Shown here piece by piece: positions 45,297 through 52,536 of a stretch of 52,536 nucleotides of DNA. A program made the position numbers and the translations under genes. The stretch covers positions 1 to 52,536 of the forward strand of contig SKJJ01000005.1 of assembly GCA_007115975.1 (NCBI GenBank). Reading direction: 5' to 3'. Source of the stretch: Chitinispirillum sp. (GTDB taxonomy: Bacteria > Fibrobacterota > Chitinivibrionia > Chitinivibrionales > Chitinispirillaceae). Position 1 is the first letter of the stretch, and each line of letters opens with the position of its first letter. Under the pieces are notes generated by a model that saw only the letters and a program-made list of their open reading frames with translations, was not told the DNA's origin and made no database searches.

Positions 45297-47579
45297 ATGA
45301 AGAACCCTTTTCTGATTTTTCCGGTCGCTCTTGTTTTTCTGGGGTGGGGGATGGCCCATAGCAAGATCCTCGATACCCTGGTAATTGAGGGGTTAACAAA
45401 CACCAGACCGGCTCTCGTTAGGAATATCGTTGCTGTTAAGGACGGGGAGTCGTTTGCCACTGTTGATGTACAGGAGTCGATGCGAAGACTCTATGCGCAG
45501 GGGTTGTTCCGCTCTGTGGAGTTTTTTATCCTTGAAGAGACTGAAAAAAGCGCATCTCTTTTACTGAAAGTAGAGGAGTTCCCTTTTTGTGAAGAGATTG
45601 AGTTTGTGGGCAACAGAAAAGTTAAGGATGATGAGCTTGCTGAAGAGCTTGGTTTTGGCAGGCTGCAGGTGGTCAGTGATGAGGCGATTCACCGCAGTAA
45701 GCAGCATATAGCCCGTCTGTATGCCCAAGAGGGGTATCACCTGGCACAGATTGATGTTGAAATTGTCGAATCCAAGATACCCGGATATGTTTTTGTTAAA
45801 TACTCAATCGATGAGGGACCACGGGTCAGGGTCGAGGAGATTACTTTCAGGGGCAATGAGCAGTTCAGTGACCGAAGGCTCAAAAGAAAATTTGGTACAA
45901 AAGAGAACCGATGGTATCGTTCCGGCCGCTTTGACGAAAAACTGTATAAAGAACATCTCGACTCACTTATCCTGTTCTATAATGAACAGGGCTACCTTGA
46001 TGCATCAGTCGAGAATGACTCTACATGGTACTCCGATAACAAAAGAGAGCTGTTTGTCGAAATCACCCTGGATGAAGGACCCCTCTACTATGTGGGCGAT
46101 GTTTTCTTCAGTGGAAACAGAATTATCGAAAGTGATGATCTCGCTTCAAAGGTAGCGCTCAACAGCGGACAGCCATTTAAGAAGAGCAGTTTTGAAATGA
46201 CCCGCTTTCTTGTTGAGGATGCATACAGGGAAGAGGGGCACTTATGGGTCGGGGTTGATGATCAGCGCTCGTTTAGGGGTGACACAATCGACATCGTCTT
46301 CAACATCTTTGAGGGACGTCCTGCCATTGTAAAAAAAATCGATGTCAAGGGCAACACCAAAACAATGGAAAAGGTTATCCGGCGTGAAATTCAGCTCACT
46401 CCGGGACAACGATACCGCCAGTCTCAGATGGTTCGTAGTCAGCAGAATATTTTTCGACTCAATTACTTTGAAAATGTTGTGCCCGATATCAGCCCCAATG
46501 AGGATGGGACCATAGATCTGGTCTTTGATATCACCGAAAGGGACAATATCGGCCAGCTCACCCTTGGTGCCGCTTTCAGTGAAGTCGACAAGCTCACAGG
46601 CACCTTCTCCACCGCGATACCAAATTTCCGTGGTGCGGGGCAGGAGTTAAAGGTTGATGTGCAGTATGGAAGAAGAAGGAAATCATTAAATTTAGGCTTC
46701 ACTGAACCATGGGCATTCGATACACCATGGTGGCTTACTGGTAATATCTTTTACGACCAGTCAAAGTATCTCTACTCCTCAGGTGCAGAAGAGACCACTG
46801 AAAGTTACGGGTTTCGCACCGGTGTCGGGCGCTCCAGGCTAACGTGGCCTGATGATAAATTCAGGGTCAATGCAATCTACCAACTGAGCAGAGAGCGTAC
46901 AAACTATGACACACTCTCCCTTTCCGGAATGCGTGTTCTGGAGTCTGGGGTATTGAGCCGTCTGACGTTTAATATAGAGCGGTATGATTTTGACAAACCA
47001 CTCTTTCCAAACGAAGGCTCACGTTTAACTATAAGGCCTGAGTTTGCCGGTCTCTTTACCGGCAGCAACAATTTCCAGTATTTCAAGGGAACGGTAGGGT
47101 TTGAACAGTATTTTCAGCTGCCGCAAAAATTTGTGCTGGGGACAGAGTCAAAGTTCGGCTTGATTAATGGTTTGGGTGGTGATATAAGAATATCACGCAT
47201 GGATCTTTTCTCCGCCGGTGGAGTATATAGTGACGGGACCATTCGAGGATACCCCGATTTCGCTTTTGGTGGTCGCTATAGCAGGGAAGGTGATGGGGTA
47301 GCCATGTTTACCTCATCGCTGCAGTTGCGTTATCCGGTTCTTGATCAGCAGGTCTATCTGGCTCTTTTTGCCGATGTCGGAAATACATGGACCGGTTTGT
47401 CAAAAATTGATCTTTCGGATCTGTATAGGGGAGTGGGGTTTGGGATTAGAATTAATGTTCCGATGCTTGGAATTATGGGTTTTGACTTTGCCTGGGGATT
47501 GGATGATCTCAACAGAGGTCATTTCGGCGGAGAGCCTAATGGCTTTCAGCTCCACTTTCTCATGAATTCCGGGTTTTAA
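45297..47579 (+). CDS. bamA: outer-membrane protein assembly factor BamA
   Basis: BamA inserts beta-barrel proteins into the outer membrane. The 760-residue product has a signal peptide, then five POTRA domains (about residues 24-420), each starting around a strand such as LVIEGLTNTRP, IEFVGNRKVKD, ITFRGNEQFSD, VFFSGNRIIES and IDVKGNTKTME. The C-terminal 16-strand barrel has the conserved IRGY motif (family IRGF/IRGY) in loop 6 and ends in a terminal Phe as a barrel signal. It begins the envelope block BamA-Skp-LpxD-LpxC/FabZ-LpxA, an order shared in part with Bacteroidota and Proteobacteria. Confidence 0.95.
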   Translation: MKNPFLIFPVALVFLGWGMAHSKILDTLVIEGLTNTRPALVRNIVAVKDGESFATVDVQESMRRLYAQGLFRSVEFFILEETEKSASLLLKVEEFPFCEEIEFVGNRKVKDDELAEELGFGRLQVVSDEAIHRSKQHIARLYAQEGYHLAQIDVEIVESKIPGYVFVKYSIDEGPRVRVEEITFRGNEQFSDRRLKRKFGTKENRWYRSGRFDEKLYKEHLDSLILFYNEQGYLDASVENDSTWYSDNKRELFVEITLDEGPLYYVGDVFFSGNRIIESDDLASKVALNSGQPFKKSSFEMTRFLVEDAYREEGHLWVGVDDQRSFRGDTIDIVFNIFEGRPAIVKKIDVKGNTKTMEKVIRREIQLTPGQRYRQSQMVRSQQNIFRLNYFENVVPDISPNEDGTIDLVFDITERDNIGQLTLGAAFSEVDKLTGTFSTAIPNFRGAGQELKVDVQYGRRRKSLNLGFTEPWAFDTPWWLTGNIFYDQSKYLYSSGAEETTESYGFRTGVGRSRLTWPDDKFRVNAIYQLSRERTNYDTLSLSGMRVLESGVLSRLTFNIERYDFDKPLFPNEGSRLTIRPEFAGLFTGSNNFQYFKGTVGFEQYFQLPQKFVLGTESKFGLINGLGGDIRISRMDLFSAGGVYSDGTIRGYPDFAFGGRYSREGDGVAMFTSSLQLRYPVLDQQVYLALFADVGNTWTGLSKIDLSDLYRGVGFGIRINVPMLGIMGFDFAWGLDDLNRGHFGGEPNGFQLHFLMNSGF

Positions 47580-47680
47580 CCCAGTGGGGGCAGTCCGTTT
47601 TGTAATCAACACTTTTTTTTAACAAGTTCTATTTTTTTTTCTGGCAAGAGGGGAGCTTCTGTGCCAAAGGGGGAGTTTTT

Positions 47681-48190
47681 ATGTTGAAAACGTTAGTTGT
47701 CATGATTTTTGTGCTGGTATCGGTCTCATTTGCTCAGATGAAAATAGGTTTTATCAACTCTGAGAAGATTTTTTCACAATATGAAGGTACCAAGGCTGCT
47801 CAGGAGATGTTCAATGCTGAAGTGGCAAAGTGGGAGCAGCAGGCTTCGCAGATGCAAAAGGAGCTCAGGGAGCTTCATGAGCAGCTTGAGAAGCAGAGTC
47901 TTTTGTTATCTGATGAGCGTAAACGGGAGCTTCAGGGGCAACTCCAGCAGAAAACCACCAAATATCAGCAGTTTATACAGGAGAAGTTTGGGCAGCAGGG
48001 TGAGGCGCTTCGTAAAAATGAAGAACTCACTGGTCCCATAATTGAACAGATCAATACAATCCTTGTTGATATTGCGAAAGCGGAAAATTTCGATTTTATA
48101 TTTGATGCCCGTTCGGGCGGACTGGTGCATGCAAAGTCCGAATATGATTTAAGTGACCGGGTTCTGGAAAAACTCAATAAAGGTAACTGA
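47681..48190 (+). CDS. skp: periplasmic chaperone Skp/OmpH family
   Basis: This 169-residue product has a cleavable signal peptide (SFA before Gln19) and an OmpH/Skp fold: MKIGFINSEKIF after the signal, then two long charged helices (about 40-120) and a C-terminal strand segment (NFDFIFDARSGGLVHA). Skp trimers hold unfolded outer-membrane proteins in the periplasm on their way to BamA, which is encoded just upstream. GGGGGAG lies five bases before the ATG. It is 3 bases before lpxD. Confidence 0.9.
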   Translation: MLKTLVVMIFVLVSVSFAQMKIGFINSEKIFSQYEGTKAAQEMFNAEVAKWEQQASQMQKELRELHEQLEKQSLLLSDERKRELQGQLQQKTTKYQQFIQEKFGQQGEALRKNEELTGPIIEQINTILVDIAKAENFDFIFDARSGGLVHAKSEYDLSDRVLEKLNKGN

Positions 48191-48193
48191 TAA

Positions 48194-49237
48194 TTGAAGA
48201 TTTCCATTATTGCAAAAAAAATTGGGGCGCAATTCTCCGAATGCTCACAAGATTCGGATATCAGCCGTATCGCTTCTCCTGAACAGGCTGATACCAAAAG
48301 TATCACCTTCTTGTCCAGTCCCGCTTTTCGCCTGAAAGTTGAACGCTCAGATGCTGTCGCTGTTATTATTGGCTCAAAAGAGCAACCCGTTGCAGGTAAA
48401 ATCAATCTGGTGGTTGAGGATGCTTATGCGGGGTATGCAAAAGTGGCCCAGCTCTTTGAGGACTGTTCTCCTCCTTTTGGGAGGGGTATCTGCAAAGGTG
48501 CCGTAATCGATTCTTCTGCGGATATTCACTCCTCTGTCTCGGTTGGTCCGGGTACGGTTATTGGTGCCGGTGTTGTAATTGGCCCCGACTGCAGGATCGG
48601 GGCCAACGCTGTTATTGAGCGGGATACAACCATTGGAGCCGATGTGCGAATCGATTCCGGCGCTGTTATCAGGTGGGGTTCCAGGATTGGCTCCGGGGTG
48701 ACAATACAGTCCGGTGCAGTTATCGGCAGTGATGGTTTTGGCAATGCGCGTGAGAGTGGTGAATTTATCCGTATTCCCTGTTTTGGGATTGTGGTTATAG
48801 AGGACGGAGTTGATGTTGGTGCCGGCACAACCATCGACAGGGGTAATTTTGAGCCCACTGTTATATGCAAAGGTGTAAAGCTCGATAACCTTATCCATGT
48901 CGCACATAATGTGGTAATTGGTGACAATACTGCTATAGCAGCACAAACCGGAATTTCCGGCAGCACTACCATCGGTAAAAGGGTTATTATCGGTGGACAG
49001 GCGGGATTTGTGGGGCATATTGCCATTGGTGATGACACCTTTGTTGGTGCTAAAGCCGGGGTGAGCAAGGGGGTTGAGTCTGGCTCCAGTATCACCGGGT
49101 ATCCCGCAAGGGATTTGATGACGATGCGAAGAATAGAGGCCGCTCAGGCTCAGTTACCCTCCTTACGTAAAGAGGTTAAACGGTTACAGGGGCAGCTTGA
49201 AAACTTGAATAACATTATCTCTTCTGAGAAGAACTGA
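48194..49237 (+). CDS. lpxD: UDP-3-O-acylglucosamine N-acyltransferase (LpxD)
   Basis: LpxD adds the N-linked hydroxyacyl chain in the third step of lipid A synthesis. The 347-residue product has an N-terminal uridine-binding domain (about 1-95) and a left-handed beta helix of hexapeptide repeats (about 100-310). The catalytic His is in [13 protein letters not shown]-terminal helix follows ([14 protein letters not shown]). The start is TTG at 48194, three bases after skp, and matches the family N-terminus. lpxC/fabZ follows after 24 bases. Confidence 0.93.
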   Translation: MKISIIAKKIGAQFSECSQDSDISRIASPEQADTKSITFLSSPAFRLKVERSDAVAVIIGSKEQPVAGKINLVVEDAYAGYAKVAQLFEDCSPPFGRGICKGAVIDSSADIHSSVSVGPGTVIGAGVVIGPDCRIGANAVIERDTTIGADVRIDSGAVIRWGSRIGSGVTIQSGAVIGSDGFGNARESGEFIRIPCFGIVVIEDGVDVGAGTTIDRGNFEPTVICKGVKLDNLIHVAHNVVIGDNTAIAAQTGISGSTTIGKRVIIGGQAGFVGHIAIGDDTFVGAKAGVSKGVESGSSITGYPARDLMTMRRIEAAQAQLPSLRKEVKRLQGQLENLNNIISSEKN

Positions 49238-49261
49238 CATTTAGAAAGGATCTTCAACACT

Positions 49262-50638
49262 ATGGCCCTTCAGCAAACATTGGGGAAGAGTGTTTCACTT
49301 ACCGGTGTAGGATTGCATACCGGTATTTCGGCAAAGGTTACCCTCAATCCTGCACCTGATAATTATGGAATAAAGTTCGTGCGCACTGATCTGCAACCGC
49401 CCGTTGAAATTCCTGCCGATATCGATTATGTGGTTGATCTTGCACGGGGTACTACTATCGGCATGGACGGAGTCAAGGTCTACTCGATCGAGCATGTGAT
49501 GTCCTGTTTTGCCGGACTGGGCATTGACAATTGCAGGGTAGAGATCAATGCACAGGAGATACCGCTCATGGATGGCAGTGCTATGCCCTATGTGGAGCTG
49601 GTACTGGAGGCTGGGCTGGTCGAGCAGAAAGAGAAAAGAGAGTATCTCGATATTGATGAGCCTTTGATGTATGTAAAGGGGGATGTGGCGCTTGGGATAT
49701 TTCCTCTCGATCATTTCAGAGTGACTCTTGAGATTGATTATAACTATCCCGCTCTGGGGGCACAGTATACCACCCTTTTCAATCTTAAAGATTATGTAAA
49801 GGATTTCGCTCCTGCAAGGACGTTCTGTTTTCTCTCTGAGATAGAGAAACTCAGGGAGCAGGATCTGATAAAGGGTGGGTCGCTTGACAGTGCTCTGGTG
49901 GTTCAGGATATTGATTTGACCGATGAACATGTTGACTACATGCGTAAATTATTTGACTACAAGGGGCCTATTAAAGCGGGAGAAAATGGTTTCCTGAACA
50001 ATACAAAACTTCGTTTCTGGAATGAACCGTGCCGTCACAAGGCGATGGATCTTGTCGGGGACCTCTATCTCCTTGGAAAACCCCTTAATGCTCATATTCT
50101 GGCCGCACGCACCGGCCATGCTGCAAATATCGAAATGGCAAAGAGAATCAGAAAGTATATCCTTGAAAAGAAAAAAGCTGCTGCTAAAGTGGTAAAAGAA
50201 CCGGGTAAGATTGACCACGAGGACATCCTGAAAATTTTACCGCACCGGTATCCGTTCTTGATGGTGGATAAAGTTGAAGAGATCAATCCCGGTGAAAGTA
50301 TTGTTGCAGTTAAAAATGTGTCGTTCAATGAACCCTTTTTCCAGGGTCATTTCCCCGGTAATCCGGTTATGCCAGGGGTACTTCAGGTTGAGGCGATTGC
50401 ACAGGCGGCAGGAATCATGGGATTATATAAAGAGGGTAAAGCTCCCGATCCCAATGCCAAAGTGTTGTTTCTGGGGATCGACAATTGCAGATTCAGAGGG
50501 ATCGTTCGCCCCGGGGATGCACTGCGCATTGAGGTGAAGATGTTGCGGTTCAGGCGTGGAACCGGAAAGTTTGAGGGGAAGTGTTACGTTGAGGATAAGT
50601 TGGTTTGTGAAGCGGTAGGGATGGCAATGTTCGGATAA
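49262..50638 (+). CDS. lpxC: fused LpxC deacetylase / FabZ dehydratase
   Basis: This 458-residue bifunctional enzyme joins two pathway steps. Residues 1-300 are LpxC, the zinc deacetylase that commits UDP-acylglucosamine to lipid A; zinc ligands appear as SIEHVMS and HKAMD. Residues about 316-458 are FabZ, 3-hydroxyacyl-ACP dehydratase of fatty acid synthesis, with HRYPFLMVDKV and the catalytic GHFPGNPVMPGV. Fusion of these two is known in Bacteroidota and relatives. The linker is Lys/Ala-rich (KKKAAAKVVKE). It competes with itself for the hydroxyacyl-ACP pool, balancing phospholipid and lipid A (inference). It lies between lpxD and lpxA. Confidence 0.95.
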   Translation: MALQQTLGKSVSLTGVGLHTGISAKVTLNPAPDNYGIKFVRTDLQPPVEIPADIDYVVDLARGTTIGMDGVKVYSIEHVMSCFAGLGIDNCRVEINAQEIPLMDGSAMPYVELVLEAGLVEQKEKREYLDIDEPLMYVKGDVALGIFPLDHFRVTLEIDYNYPALGAQYTTLFNLKDYVKDFAPARTFCFLSEIEKLREQDLIKGGSLDSALVVQDIDLTDEHVDYMRKLFDYKGPIKAGENGFLNNTKLRFWNEPCRHKAMDLVGDLYLLGKPLNAHILAARTGHAANIEMAKRIRKYILEKKKAAAKVVKEPGKIDHEDILKILPHRYPFLMVDKVEEINPGESIVAVKNVSFNEPFFQGHFPGNPVMPGVLQVEAIAQAAGIMGLYKEGKAPDPNAKVLFLGIDNCRFRGIVRPGDALRIEVKMLRFRRGTGKFEGKCYVEDKLVCEAVGMAMFG

Positions 50639-50680
50639 GTTTTATCAGTGTATTTGAAGCAAAAAAGAGAGTTGGCTTTT

Positions 50681-51517
50681 ATGAGTGATACAGATAAAGG
50701 GGGGGGGTGCCGGGGATGCGGTGCTACGGCTCCAATGGAAACCGGAATACATCCTACGGCTATTATTGAACCGGGAACAGAGGTCGGGGAAGGTGTCACG
50801 ATCGGACCCTATACTGTCATTGAGGGTGATGTGGTTATCGGTGAAGGGTGTTCCATTGGCCCCCATGTGATGATCGGTACCGGAACACGCCTGGGTAAGG
50901 GGTGCCGGATATTTAAAGGTGCCTGTATTGGTCTTGAGCCTCAGGATAAAAAGTATAACGGAGAAAAAACACACACCATTATCGGCGACAACACTCTTAT
51001 TCGTGAATTTGTCACCATCAACAGAGGCACCGAGGCCAATGGTGAGACAAGGATCGGTTCTGATTGCTGGATAATGGCGTATTGCCATATCGCACACGAC
51101 TGTGTTTTGGGCAATGATGTAACCATCTCCAATGGCTTGGCGATGGCCGGGCATGTGGAGGTGGGCAATCATGTGACTATCGGTGGAATTGTTCCCATTC
51201 ATCAGTTTACACGGATCGGTGATTATGCAATGGTTGCAGCTGTTGCCCGTCCCTTTACCGATGTGGTGCCTTTTGCGCTGGTAGGTGCGGAACCAACACG
51301 CATTGCAGGTGTCAATAAGGTGGGGCTTGAACGCCGGGGGTTCACTTCCAGGCAGATAAGAGATATAAAGAGTGCCTACAAAATACTCTTTAGAGACGGT
51401 CACTCTCTGGAAGAGGCGATAGTCAGGTTGCAGGATGAGTTTCCCGATGAACAAAACGTAAAACATATCGTTGATTTTGTACGCAGCAGCCGGCGGAATA
51501 TAATGCGAATGGGTTAA
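50681..51517 (+). CDS. lpxA: UDP-N-acetylglucosamine acyltransferase (LpxA)
   Basis: LpxA performs the first acylation of lipid A synthesis. The product has the hexapeptide beta-helix (about residues 20-200) with HPTAIIEPG, IREFVTINRGT, the catalytic His in CHIAHDC, and the C-terminal helical domain (GLERRGFTSRQIRDIKSAY in part). The start is uncertain. ATG at 50681 gives 278 residues with an unusual 18-residue Gly/Cys-rich leader (GGGCRGCGATAP) encoded by a nine-G tract at 50699-50707. ATG at 50735 begins METGIHPTA, where the family usually starts, but has no clear ribosome-binding site. It ends the envelope block. Confidence 0.92.
   Translation: MSDTDKGGGCRGCGATAPMETGIHPTAIIEPGTEVGEGVTIGPYTVIEGDVVIGEGCSIGPHVMIGTGTRLGKGCRIFKGACIGLEPQDKKYNGEKTHTIIGDNTLIREFVTINRGTEANGETRIGSDCWIMAYCHIAHDCVLGNDVTISNGLAMAGHVEVGNHVTIGGIVPIHQFTRIGDYAMVAAVARPFTDVVPFALVGAEPTRIAGVNKVGLERRGFTSRQIRDIKSAYKILFRDGHSLEEAIVRLQDEFPDEQNVKHIVDFVRSSRRNIMRMG
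50699..50707 (+). repeat. lpxA: nine-G homopolymer at the 5' end of lpxA
   Basis: Nine consecutive G lie between the ATG at 50681 and the alternative in-frame ATG at 50735. Slippage would frameshift translation from the first start but not from the second. Confidence 0.8.
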
Positions 51518-51620
51518 TTTGCATAGTGCGTAAAGCCTGTTCCCCGTCCCCGCAACCCTTGTCAAATGCAGTAAACTCCACTAAAAAGATTAAGCGTTTA
51601 AAATTATTTGCACAATAGTA

Positions 51621-51649
51621 TGGACATTTCGGTACCGTTCTGCTATTAT
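51621..51649 (+). promoter_or_regulatory. candidate sigma-70 promoter
   Basis: TGGACA at 51621-51626 and TATTAT at 51644-51649 are 17 bases apart, each one mismatch from consensus. The predicted start site is about 70 bases before the ATG of the next gene, in a 211-base gap that holds no gene. Confidence 0.5.
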
Positions 51650-51728
51650 ATTAATGGGTATATTACCTATACAGGTTATAGGTGCAGATGGAATTATACG
51701 TGGAAACCAAACATACAGGATGTTGATT

Positions 51729-52536
51729 ATGGAAAAAAAGAGCGATTGCATCGGGCATAGTACTGTTTGTCGGAATTGTTTGATTGTTCTGGTGTTCTGT
51801 TCATTGTGGGCAAATGTGTGGGCCGGGGGGTTCAGTGACAACCATGGAAGTAATACTATCGCAAAATGGAATCAAGTTGGTCCAAGGGAATGGGACTGGA
51901 GTGAAGACAGTAACGGTGATGGCTTTATCAGTACCTCGGGTAGTAATCAAAGAGGATTTTTGATAAGGAATTATGATTGCGCAAATGACGGTGTTTTCAC
52001 CGCGAGAATACGCTGTGTCAATACTGAGTATCAAACTTACTCAGGCGGAATGGTTTTTCGCTATCAGGATTCAACAAAATTTTACTATTTAGCCTACCGA
52101 GAATCTAATGATGAAATAAAAGTATTCAAAGACACTATACCAGAGAATTGGAACGTTCGATCAATTGCAACATTTGGCAGTCGGACCCTATCCAGCCAAG
52201 AAACCATAAGCGTTAAGCTGGAAGATTCAACGTTTACAGTGTACCTCGATGGTTATTCAATCGGTACGGTGACCGATTCAGATCATTCAAGCGGCAGGGT
52301 TGGCTATGGATATCGGGCACAAACTAACCCATATGTAGTGTTCTTGTCCTCCTCCTGGGAGGATGCAACCGGTGACCGTGTCAAGGCAAACGACACCACT
52401 AACCTTGATGTAGATTCAAGCTGGGTGGGAGGTGTTGTCCCCGCCAGTGGAGACACTGCAGTGTGGGACGATACCGTAACTTCTGCAAACGCGGTGAGTA
52501 TGGGGGCAAATGCCCACTGGAACAGGCTTAAAATCC
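51729..52536 (+). CDS. secreted surface protein with LamG-like domain, 3' end outside window
   Basis: From the ATG at 51729 the frame is open to the end of the window (269 codons visible). A signal peptide is present (hydrophobic LIVLVFCSLWANVWA at about 18-32). Residues about 35-205 form a beta-rich domain resembling concanavalin/LamG or DUF1080-type carbohydrate-binding modules (GGFSDNHGS, GMVFRYQDSTKFYYLAYR, VYLDGYSIGTV, GRVGYGYRA). After it, DSSWVGGVVPASGDTAVWDD and AHWNRLKI resemble the start of autotransporter-associated beta-strand repeats. The rest of the protein, including any sorting signal, is not visible. A carbohydrate-contact role is inference. Confidence 0.7.
   Translation, partial: MEKKSDCIGHSTVCRNCLIVLVFCSLWANVWAGGFSDNHGSNTIAKWNQVGPREWDWSEDSNGDGFISTSGSNQRGFLIRNYDCANDGVFTARIRCVNTEYQTYSGGMVFRYQDSTKFYYLAYRESNDEIKVFKDTIPENWNVRSIATFGSRTLSSQETISVKLEDSTFTVYLDGYSIGTVTDSDHSSGRVGYGYRAQTNPYVVFLSSSWEDATGDRVKANDTTNLDVDSSWVGGVVPASGDTAVWDDTVTSANAVSMGANAHWNRLKI

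Overview
The window looks like a chromosomal segment of a diderm bacterium of the Fibrobacterota, more likely the Chitinispirillum/Chitinivibrionia side than Fibrobacter itself. The evidence is two proteins ending in FISUMP domains (Fibrobacter succinogenes major paralogous domain), a fused LpxC-FabZ enzyme, a complete Bam/Lpx outer-membrane gene block, and many surface proteins with PEGA, InlB-repeat and LamG-like domains. The assignment is inference from gene content; no rRNA is present. Most genes are intact housekeeping or envelope genes.

Layout. 1-12.05 kb (+): the tail of an InlB-repeat/FISUMP surface protein, a complete five-gene Opp/Dpp-type ABC importer ending at a good terminator, a decayed IS3-family fragment, then a CsgG-like protein paired with a large InlB-repeat/FISUMP lipoprotein. 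12.3-18.6 kb (-): one run of PHP phosphoesterase, mannose-1-phosphate guanylyltransferase and LpxB, followed by a PEGA/thrombospondin-3/barrel protein, a tiny lipoprotein and PanB. 18.7-18.96 kb (+): a small membrane protein. 19.1-32.2 kb (-): a GT9-like protein, an L,D-transpeptidase translationally coupled to a giant coiled-coil protein, the bifunctional (p)ppGpp enzyme Rel, a PATAN-domain protein, Prs, an RluC-like pseudouridine synthase and a transmembrane Ser/Thr kinase with TPRs. 32.3-36.1 kb (+): a diguanylate cyclase, an MBL-fold hydrolase and PyrE. 36.3-36.9 kb (-): a site-2 protease homologue. 37.4-51.5 kb (+): LysS, LolC/E and LolD, then McsA-McsB-ClpC, then BamA-Skp-LpxD-LpxC/FabZ-LpxA. 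51.7 kb to the end (+): the start of another secreted, probably beta-solenoid, surface protein.

How the genes work together. Much of the window builds the envelope: lipid A (LpxA, LpxC, LpxD, LpxB), outer-membrane protein insertion (BamA, Skp), lipoprotein release (LolCD), peptidoglycan crosslinking (L,D-transpeptidase) and surface lipoproteins. A second theme is signalling and proteostasis: Rel (ppGpp), a GGDEF protein (c-di-GMP), a Ser/Thr kinase, and the arginine-phosphorylation degradation set McsA-McsB-ClpC, here in a diderm and with no adjacent ctsR.

The most unusual structures read directly from the sequence are: a coiled-coil protein built from 21 complete 31-residue repeats; a surface lipoprotein containing four composite repeats of exactly 444 bp, two of them carrying nine-G tracts; a nine-G tract at the 5' end of lpxA; and a perfect 18-bp terminator-like hairpin whose 5' arm is the last codons of lolD. 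No CRISPR array, tRNA, rRNA or prophage was seen.
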